From contig QEYB01000266.1 in NCBI GenBank assembly GCA_017562135.1, positions 372,001 to 436,000 of the forward strand: a stretch of DNA of 64,000 nucleotides, in the 5' to 3' direction. Source of the stretch: Dipylidium caninum. Its lineage: Eukaryota > Platyhelminthes > Cestoda > Cyclophyllidea > Dipylidiidae. Each line of letters starts with the position of its first letter. Position 1 is the stretch's first letter. Under the pieces are notes generated by a model. That model was given only the letters and a program-made list of their open reading frames with translations. It was not told the origin of the DNA and did no database searches. Below are positions 56,416-64,000 of the stretch, piece by piece. The position numbers and the translations under genes are program-made.

Positions 56416-59400
56416 CTAACCCGGTTCGTAGTACTCGTACGCGAGGCAGATTTGGTGGTCAGTCATGTTTGAGACTGGGTAGAAACGCGAGGCGTTGAAT
56501 TCGACACACGTTCTTTCCCCTGTCAACTGAAGATTATAGAGTGGAGGGTCAGTTAACAAGACACTCATCATGACGTCGCTGTTGTTGGACGAGAACAGGG
56601 AGGATCTCAGTCGCCCGTCTTTAGTTAGGGACTCGCAAACTATTTTCATTAGTTTCTTAGTCGTAGACGGGCTTGGGGTCAGTTGGAGGGGTGGACTCGC
56701 TGGTCTTGGAGTGGCGAAGTTGATACGGGAAGGTGAGGATGACTGGTGACGGTTGCCACTGCCTAGTGAATGGAGGTGTTGTGTGCGCCGAGTCAAAAAA
56801 CCCTCGTACCCACCCCCCTGAGACGCATCATTTCCTCCGCTGCTCCTCGAGGCCCGCACAGCGCTTCTGTGGGCGTTCACACCGTCGTGTCGGCTGCTTT
56901 GTTACCAGACTCTCCCTTTTCGGGCTTCTGGGCAGGGGGAGACGAACCGCGTGGCGCAGATCTCCAGCGAATGTCTCCTCCGCCCTGGATGTTGCCAACG
57001 CACACACCTCGTAAGTGGACTGACAGGGCAACTCGCCTTCACATGGTGGCCATTTTCGGTGTTTGAGGGAACCGTTTCACTGATTCGCACGAGCGCGGGG
57101 TTCCAAGTCAATCTGGACGCAATTTCTTCCCTCAGCAACCCGGTCAAGGCGCCTCAGACGCTCTACCTGGTGGCTCGTGCGATGCCGCGAGCGGTGCCTC
57201 TCGACACATCCGGTCGAGGCAGCGCTGCGTGGGGATGACGCCTGAAGACAGGGCGCGAGAGGCGGCGCCAAGACCTCAGACTTGGCCGGACGAAAGGTCA
57301 CCCTCTCGCAACAAAGTTAGGGGGCCATTGTGGGCGAATGCGCCTTATGGTTGGCACTGGCACACACTACTGACGGGACAAATGGGGCAACCACCCTTAC
57401 CGCCGCCATTGGGCAAGACTCACCTTTTCAAAGAAGAAATGCACAAAGTGGGGACGGTAACGCGCGTACTTCAAGAGCGGCACTTGACCACTGCGCACGT
57501 AGTCGCGAAGTTCGTTGTTCAAAACCACATAACCCGTTGGCACGCGGACCTCGAAGACCGCCATCCCGCTCGCGTTGGCCGGCTCCCAGGGCCTAAAGAC
57601 GGATGCTCGCGTCAGCCCTGACCAGCTCAAAACATAGGCGCCGGTGAGCCACCGGCAGGAAGACATTCAGCACCGAAGCGCTGAACCAGAAACCCGAGCT
57701 TTGGTGTAAGGCGTTTTACAGCCCCTGATATGGGACTGGCAGTGGACCACATGCCCGGAGATGTGTATTTTCCCCTTTTTGCGCATGACTGCGTTCTGCC
57801 GGGTAAATTACAGAAGAACCCCACTCTCTGCCGGAAGCTGGCTCCCAGTCTAAAGCCGCTAAGTGGCGGGTGCATGTAGCGTCATCGTATGCCGGCCATG
57901 ACCCTCCTCTTAAATCATAGCTGACACAAAGTGACCAAAGTGAGGGGGCGTGCGACAGCCTCATCCGTTGGTTGGCAGCTGGGGACGTTTGAATTGCTCG
58001 CCGAAGGCGGCATGAAACGTGTGCTCGGGGCAAGTAGCTGCCTCGAAATTTGCAAGTCGAAGTGGCTGGGACGCAGCCGGGACTTACGTGATCGCCCACC
58101 CAATTGCCACAGACGGACATTCGCATGTGCGAATTATTCCGCCCCGAAAACGTGGGTGTGCATTCTATGCCGAAACTGCGGTAGATTTCGAGGAAGTTCT
58201 CGGGATTGAGGGGCTCACGCTGAATGTCGGCAAACTCCACATTATAACTGACGTCCATTTGGAGGGTCAGCAGTCCCGTGCCTTCCACGGCCAGAGTCAC
58301 ATCGCCCCAAACTGATCGGGGCGGGTACTACAGGGGAAAAGGCTTCTCTTACGAAAAGACTCTAGATCTCGTTAGGGGGGGGGGGGGGGAGGGTTGGGGC
58401 GAATCTACTCTCCCCCGTCACCTACCACGGTTCGCGAAAGCGTGGAGTAGTTGTCAGGCGCGATCCACACTGTCGGCTCCCACTGTTTGAGGGAGCTTAT
58501 CTTCTGCTGGACGGAGATCTTGTACAGGGCGCGGTTCTTGTCGGCCAGAGCGAACTTGCGCAAGGCCTGGAGGGCCAGAAGCGAGTCCTGCGCAACAGAG
58601 GGAGGTGAGAACGGTGGCTGGCGAGGAGGGTGGGAGGAGGAGGCGGGAGGGGAAGAGGCGCGAAACGATCACGTACAAAGGTGCTGGTGAAGCCGGAGAC
58701 GTGGTTGCGCTGACTGGTAAGCCAGTTGACCATGTCGTGGGCCTCTTGGACCGCCGGACTCCACGCGTTGGTCTCGAGTTTGATGAGGAAGACCAGAGCT
58801 GAGCACGCCACCCCGTAGCCGTCGTTGGGCCACTCGCCCCGCGGGTTCTCGATCCGCCGGCCAGCTTGGTCGAGCTCGTAGATCGGCGCGGGAATGGGGT
58901 AATTCGCGTAGTACACGTGGTCCGCCTTCAGGCGACGGGCCTCGATCTGATTCATGGCTCTGCGGGTCCCAAATATATCAGACGTCGTCAACTGCGAACC
59001 ACCGACTGCTTGGGGACTCTTTAACTTAATGTCCCATTATTCTACCGCTCCGCGTGCCCCGTAAACGGAGGCTCAAAGCTGGTGACGGGCTCCGCCACCA
59101 GGAGGTTGGCGCTAAAGCCAAGCGGTTTTAGTGGAGCACCGCCATGCAGTGGTGCACTGCGTAGATGACGGGACAGTGCGCTATTTTGGGCGCGTGGATC
59201 ATCCACAGAGTCCTCGTCGCCAAGGCGCGGGGGGCGCAGCTTGCGCATGTCGGTGGCCGCGGCGCTGGACCACAAACTCCGCGAGGTTTCGGCCACCGTC
59301 ACCCCGCGCCCCGAAGACAGTGTTGCAGTGTAGCCGCGTGGATGGCATCAAAGGTTGCAAATAAGGCGAAAAAGACGCGGATGATGAATGAGGAGGTAGG

Positions 59401-62400
59401 AAAGAGAGGAGCGCGAGCTCAAGTGGATGAACAGGGAGGGCACCTACTGGGTGAGTTCGTTTTGAGCATTGGCTCCGGCGGCCACTTGGAGGGCATAGGT
59501 TGCGATTATCTTGGCGAAGAGGTCGTCCACATTGAGGATATGCTGGCGGATGAAGCTGACGGCGAGGCTGACCACGCGCGAAGCGCGCTCGGCGGCCAGT
59601 CCGCTGGGCGGCGGGGTGCCGGCGCCGCGCAAACTGACCACCACCATCGCGACGACGGCCAGACGCCGATGCGCCTCGCGCTCGGTCGGGTCCGGCCATC
59701 GGGTCGCGTTCACCGGGGGGATGAAGCGACGGTCCACCACCACAACGCCCTCGCCCTCCACCGGCCAACTTCCCACCAGCAGCGGGTGGGCGCCCGAGGA
59801 CTGGTTGACTTGCGTCTCCATGAGGAAGGTGATCGCGCGCACAAACGTCTCGTCCTCCACAAATATCCACCGCTCCCACTCCGTTAGTCGCGCCAACAGC
59901 ATGTTCCACACGGCGAACGCGGTGGGAAGCGCATGAGGCCTAGAAATCATTTCAAAGACAGGCACCTTTTATCCCTCCTCTGCAAATAAATTCGTTTTCC
60001 CCTAAAATGACTTCTGGCACAAAGTACTCTACACCGCACAGGCGTCCACAACGACGCTTGGAGGACTATTTTGGCGGCGTGCATCGAGGGGACTCGGCAA
60101 ATCGAGGCTGCATTCACTGTTGGGGCAAGATGGCAGCCGAGGAAGGCGGAACTCTCGCTCTCCTGGCGTGCACCTCCTTACGCCCGGCGACGTGTGGCCG
60201 AGCAAGGCTTACGTCGGTCCGTGTCGTCGCCAAGCGCGACGTGCAACAGAGCCGAATTTGCGGACGAAGGGAAAACTACGCACCGGTCGAGGTGGTCGCG
60301 GAAGTTACAGAAGGCTCCCGAGCTGTTGTCGAAGTAGGTGAATCCGCGTTGCAGCACGATGGCGCAGTAGTTGACGCCGGCGAGCATCACCTTGTTCGGC
60401 AGGTAGCCGGCGCCGCGCAGGTAGAAGAGCAGCTGCAGATTGAAGCCCAACTCGAAGAAGACGTTCTCCGCCGCCCCGTAGGACAGTCGGAGGATGTTCT
60501 CCGTGTCGGCGTACTCGAAGTCGCTGCTCAGGGTGGGTCCAACGACGTCGCCTTGCGAAAGAAGGGGAAGAGGCGCGAGGCTGCACCGGTTAGCGCAAAA
60601 CATGCAAAAGGCGTGGATTTTCGAAAAAAAAATGGCGGCCACTGCCCGAGGGGGTTTGGTGAGTGGACACAGATGTTAGCGGTGAGAAGGCTACAGAGCG
60701 AACGGCCGACGCGCTGACTACGCGGAGAGCCTACCAGTGACGCTGACGACGCCGGTCTGCGACCCGGGGATGAAGCGGTGCGCGCGTTGCTCGGGCACGG
60801 TGAACTTCTCCGGCACAATTACGCGGAAGTTGTTGACGAACATCTGGCTGGAGCTGGTGAGGTCGATGAAACGGGAGGTGTGGAAGTAGTTGGGGATGCC
60901 GTTCATCTTAAAATCACAAGAGAAGAACCACGTTATGACGAGCCCTCCTGCCCGACTTGCCTCATCCGACGCTTCGTTCCATGGTGGACGCCTGCTGCCG
61001 CTCGGACTCAGTGCCATGCTTTCCCAGGCCCCAGGCAAAGCCCCTCCAGAATTCCTGCCTTCTCTCGGAGCCAGTTCCGTCGTGAGCGACCCACTGGCCA
61101 CCTCTTTTCCATCGCCCCTTTTTAGTTAATCTACCCACCACCCATTCACTCGCTCGCCATCTAGTTTGGATCGCAAAACGTTTGCCAAATCAACGGAGTG
61201 GCCGAGGGTCGTGAGGCCTTTGAATAGTCCACCTGGACGTGGCCCAACCCACCTGCACGAAGATGGATCGCGTCTCGCAGTTGGCTCCGAGAAAGGAGAA
61301 GGCGCAGACGGTGAAGGTGTTGTTCCCCGTTCTGCGCGGCAGGACGGGCAGGTAGACGTACTTTGACTCGGCCTGCGTCGAGATACACCACGGTCTCCAC
61401 AGTCTCGTTCACCGAGTAGGTCGGTGCCCAGGACGTCGTAAGGCCCCCGTAGGGCACCCGCAGCACGCCGATGTCCGGGTTGGCGTTCACTCTGACCAGA
61501 GCCTGGCGTGACAGAGAAATCACACCCACACTCACACACACGCTTACACAAACACAGGGATTGGATTTTGAGAGATCGGAAAAGGGAAAGACATGCACGC
61601 TCGATGTGAGGAGCTTCAGAGGGGCTTGAGCGTCTGGTCGCTGCGCAAATGACCACTTTAGTGGACGGAAGTCAGCGGTGGAAGCGAGAGCTCCAAGTCG
61701 AGCTGTGAGAGTCCAGTCTACCGTGGAGCAGTGAAATTGCGAGTTCCCCTACCGTCTTTCACCAGCTCCACCAACAGCGCCTTAGCCAGGCTCTGCCTCG
61801 CAGACGCCCCAGCCTCGATAGGTGAATTAACGAGGTGGGTAAGGCACAATGACAGACAAACACCCCCACGAGACGTGCTGAGGAAAATCTGAGGCGACTT
61901 CCACGGGTCAGTTTCTAAATGCCGGGGGGACGGAAACGAAGAAGAAGAAGAAGAGAGAGGAGGAGGAGGAAGAGGAGGCAGAACGCACCTCGAGGAAGTA
62001 GTTCCAGTAGTTGAAGAGGCACACACGAACTCCGAACTGCTCGCCCCAGAAACCGACCTCGGGCACTTCCAGAGTGAAGTAGAAGCGACGCGCACCGTCG
62101 AATCGGAGGGGCCTGCGCATGAGCGCCAGTCCTTCCGAGGCGTCCATCGCATACGCCCCCACGACCCACCCTGCCTCCATCTTCGGCAGTGGAACGCGAA
62201 ATTGAATTTCGCCGTCAGGTCTACCAAAAAAGCCACTTTTCCATGAAAATTCAGCGCCCACACGTGTGCGCATCAAACATCTGCCAGGTTTTGGCGAAGA
62301 AAACTAAACAGCCCATCAATCTGAGACGGAGGGCCTGTCGAGCGCACACCAACCGTCTCGCCGCCCCCAAGCACGGCCTCCGCTCGGCGCGCACCTCCAC

Positions 62401-64000
62401 AGGGAGCCCGAATCCGGAGGCGACCATCTCGATTCCGATTAACCATTACTCCTCCGCGGACGAATCTCGCGGTCTGGTGGGGACGCCGGGCCCAGAACCG
62501 CGGTTCGGCGCCCGGATGCCCAAGCTTCTCGGGCCAACTCCACTCGCCTGAGACCGTTTGTCCGGCAATGGCGGTGTCTAATGCCTGAGAACGCACACTT
62601 CCCATATGCGCAGAGAAGAGGCCAAGAGGATGTATGTCCTCGTCCCTCGACTCTCGGCTCCTCTTCCCGGCACGGGCTGTAAAGTTGTCGGGCTCTTCTC
62701 GTGCCAGCAGTCGCGTGAACGGGCACCTCGGGCACGCACACCATTCGCGCACTCCACTCGCAGGCCTCCCGCGTGCGGACGACAGCAGCGTCCAGAACCA
62801 TGTTCGTCGCCCAGTTCCTCACCGAATGTGCAGCGAGTCAGCGGGCCGCCGGCGCGCTGGTCGTCGAAAGGCGGCCGCTTCGTATCTCGCTCAAGTGGGG
62901 TGGGGATTGAGGCAGCTGGGTGCACCGGGTCCGGAGCAACTCTGTCCTCACGAGGGAATGTCCGCTGGTAAATCGGGAGGGGGACTCACTTGACGACGGT
63001 GCTGTGCCACATCCACGCGCCGTCCTCCCAGTTGCGGTAGAGCATCTCAAAGGAGCCGAGCTGCCGCAGCTTTGGCCGCTGGTTCGTGGCCGCGGTGCTG
63101 TTCTCGGGGCAGTCGGCCTCGTCGGCCCAGTTAACGCACTGATTGACGCCGTCACAGCGCTCCGCCCGCGAGTAGCACTCTCGTCCCACCGTGGCGTAGC
63201 AGGGCAACGCCCGCGCCGGGTTCTCCGTCTCATTGCACGTATCTGAAGGGCAGGAGGGAAGGGGGGTGCGTCGGACCAGGGTGAACAGCCTCACTCCCTC
63301 CTTTAATGCACTGGCCACCGGCAACCTGTGACATTTCGTCTACGAAGATGATTAGTGTCCTTCGGGTCTAACACCTCCAAATGTGGTCAGCTGCCGGCGG
63401 ACGTGGCAGGCAAGTGTCCGTCTGACTTTCCGAAAAGCTCCTCTTTTAGCAAGTGACAGATGCCACCGCGCGTCCTCCGCAAACCGCTGGAGGAGGCGCT
63501 TCTCCTAATTCCCGCGGTTCGTGTGATGATTGGGGCCCGCGGACGTCGAAAACGGGTGTTCGGAGACACCGTGACACACATAGACTATCACTTGCACCGA
63601 GTGACTCCACCAGCTAACATGGCGGACGGGGACTAGAGAGCGAAATGCAAAATTCTCACACCGCTGCCTCGTCGGCGCCGGGCGGCGAGTGGCTGGTGCC
63701 CCGTTTTGACACAAATCAGCCTCTCAACATGCACGAAACAGCCTACGGAGTGGAAAAGAGAACCTCATGACATCCGACGCTGCGCACCGAGCCGAATAGG
63801 TGAGTGTAACTCGCACCGTGGGCCAACGCAGCTGACAAGTGTCAGGTGCATCGAATGCTCGGCCGCTGCACTCACGATAGAAGTTGGCCTTCGTGAAATT
63901 GGCGTCGGTAAACATGACGAGGCCGGATTTTTGTACAGTGGAGTTGGTGTCTGCCCCGTAGGTGGGCGCGGGCACGTAGACGCGGTCCACCTGGCTGAAG
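56416..64000 (-). CDS. Alpha-2-macroglobulin/TEP-family protein with LDLa domain and degenerate thioester (Mcr-like), 5'-partial
   Basis: Probable exons on the - strand, 5' to 3': 64000-63747, 63242-62990, 62280-61989, possibly one near 61817-61738, 61502-61253, 60906-60735, 60551-60284, 59939-59448, 58959-58677, 58587-58422, 58311-58088, 57592-57424 and 56526-56416. Landmarks in order: a macroglobulin domain before the bait region; an LDL-receptor class A domain; the [16 protein letters not shown] strand (family: VxSAFAVxPxxGLG); the thioester domain beginning GDVVGP with [14 protein letters not shown] where GCGEQN is expected; [31 protein letters not shown]; the receptor-binding domain ([40 protein letters not shown]) and stop. 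Family members are secreted or membrane-attached protease inhibitors, opsonins or junction proteins. LDLa plus a lost thioester matches insect Mcr. Most junctions keep phase; three (around 57592, 61738 and 63747) are uncertain. There is one frameshift near 61365. Confidence 0.9.
58375..58390. repeat. Poly(G) run in a macroglobulin intron
   Basis: About 16 consecutive G on the + strand (C on the transcribed strand) in the intron between 58422 and 58311, a site prone to sequencing error. Confidence 0.8.
60284..60551 (-). CDS. Exon with the degenerate thioester site
   Basis: Joins the previous exon in phase (ACT G|GC GAC, giving [12 protein letters not shown]). The site reads [20 protein letters not shown], against PYGCGEQNMLxFAPN in thioester-bearing members: both the Cys and the Gln needed for the bond are replaced, by Ala and Asn. 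The surrounding alpha-helical toroid sequence ([30 protein letters not shown]) is well conserved. Confidence 0.88.
61253..61502 (-). CDS. Macroglobulin exon with an internal single-base frameshift
   Basis: Reads [20 protein letters not shown] and ETVVYLDA in one frame, then [18 protein letters not shown] and [18 protein letters not shown] in the next frame. Removing one G of the GGCC near 61363-61367 would join them. Splice sites look normal (acceptor GCCAG, donor CAG|gtgggt). Confidence 0.75.
61935..61980. repeat. (GAA/GAG)n purine run next to an exon
   Basis: AAGAAGAAGAAG followed by GAGGAGGAGG on the + strand. It forms a pyrimidine-rich stretch on the transcribed strand just after the donor at 61988. 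Confidence 0.8.
62990..63242 (-). CDS. Macroglobulin exon carrying an LDL-receptor class A domain
   Basis: Acceptor CCCTTCAG and donor GTCAA|gtgagt. Encodes six cysteines in LDLa order ([43 protein letters not shown]), with the acidic Ca2+-binding C-terminal motif [15 protein letters not shown]. The exon continues into macroglobulin sequence ([13 protein letters not shown]; family: TWLW). Confidence 0.88.

Noticed and set aside
59042..59302. Minus-strand open frame between two macroglobulin thioester-domain exons
   Set aside because: The flanking exons join in phase (CA|A GCC) without it, and it has no similarity to the domain; treated as intron.
59165..59887. Plus-strand frame of 240 codons and similar plus-strand frames at 60007-60717
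   Set aside because: Antisense shadows of GC-rich macroglobulin exons, without recognisable domains.
62281..62989. Several overlapping minus-strand frames of 115-160 codons
   Set aside because: They lie between the LDLa exon and the next macroglobulin exon, which join in phase (AA|A TGT); the sequence is GC-rich intron.
1..64000. CRISPR arrays, bacterial operons, tRNA or rRNA genes, flatworm spliced-leader gene
   Set aside because: The direct repeats are exon modules or microsatellites rather than CRISPR; no RNA gene signature was convincingly seen by eye.

Overview
The window is nuclear DNA from an intron-bearing metazoan, most likely a parasitic flatworm and perhaps a cestode. This is inferred from the compact gene structure (many introns of 29-110 bases), a giant Ig/FnIII muscle gene, a mariner relic, and the lack of any bacterial gene organisation. 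The exact taxon cannot be settled from sequence alone. There are three recognisable genes on the + strand and one on the - strand, all spliced. Exon limits given here come from reading frame plus GT/AG sites.

1-45491 (+): the 3' part of a giant titin/twitchin-family gene. It contains two tandem exon arrays. Array 1 (about 226-7603) holds five copies of a roughly 1.45-1.49 kb, three-exon module coding for two Ig domains. Array 2 (about 10673-24158) holds seven complete copies and one truncated copy of a roughly 1.85 kb module coding for Ig-FnIII-FnIII-Ig. The arrays are GC-rich and nearly identical between copies, introns included. They sit inside AT-richer DNA whose flanking exons are diverged relatives of the same modules. 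Single-base indels that break frame are common inside the arrays, while I found none in the single-copy exons of this gene. After the arrays come mixed Ig/FnIII exons, about 25 consecutive FnIII domains (29400-39417), an Ig-FnIII-kinase-like block (40150-42372) that lacks key catalytic motifs, five to six C-terminal Ig domains, and a Ser/Arg-rich tail ending at 45491.

45492-49233 is intergenic and contains a dead mariner transposase relic on the - strand (about 47325-47945). 49234-50258 (+) codes for a complete mitochondrial ADP/ATP translocase with introns of only 29, 31 and 38 bases. 52811-55178 (+) codes for a complete TRIC-type (TMEM38) intracellular cation channel. It has two 88-base alternative exons in identical phase; including both would create an immediate stop, the hallmark of mutually exclusive splicing.

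56416-64000 (-): the 3' part of an alpha-2-macroglobulin/thioester-protein family gene. It carries an LDL-receptor class A domain, and the thioester motif is degenerate (GAAEN instead of GCGEQ). Both features recall arthropod Mcr (macroglobulin complement-related). The gene continues beyond the right edge.

Together, the muscle gene (sarcomere), TRIC (counter-ion flow for Ca2+ release) and the ATP/ADP carrier (energy supply) would suit a muscle-rich tissue, but nothing in the sequence shows that they are co-regulated.
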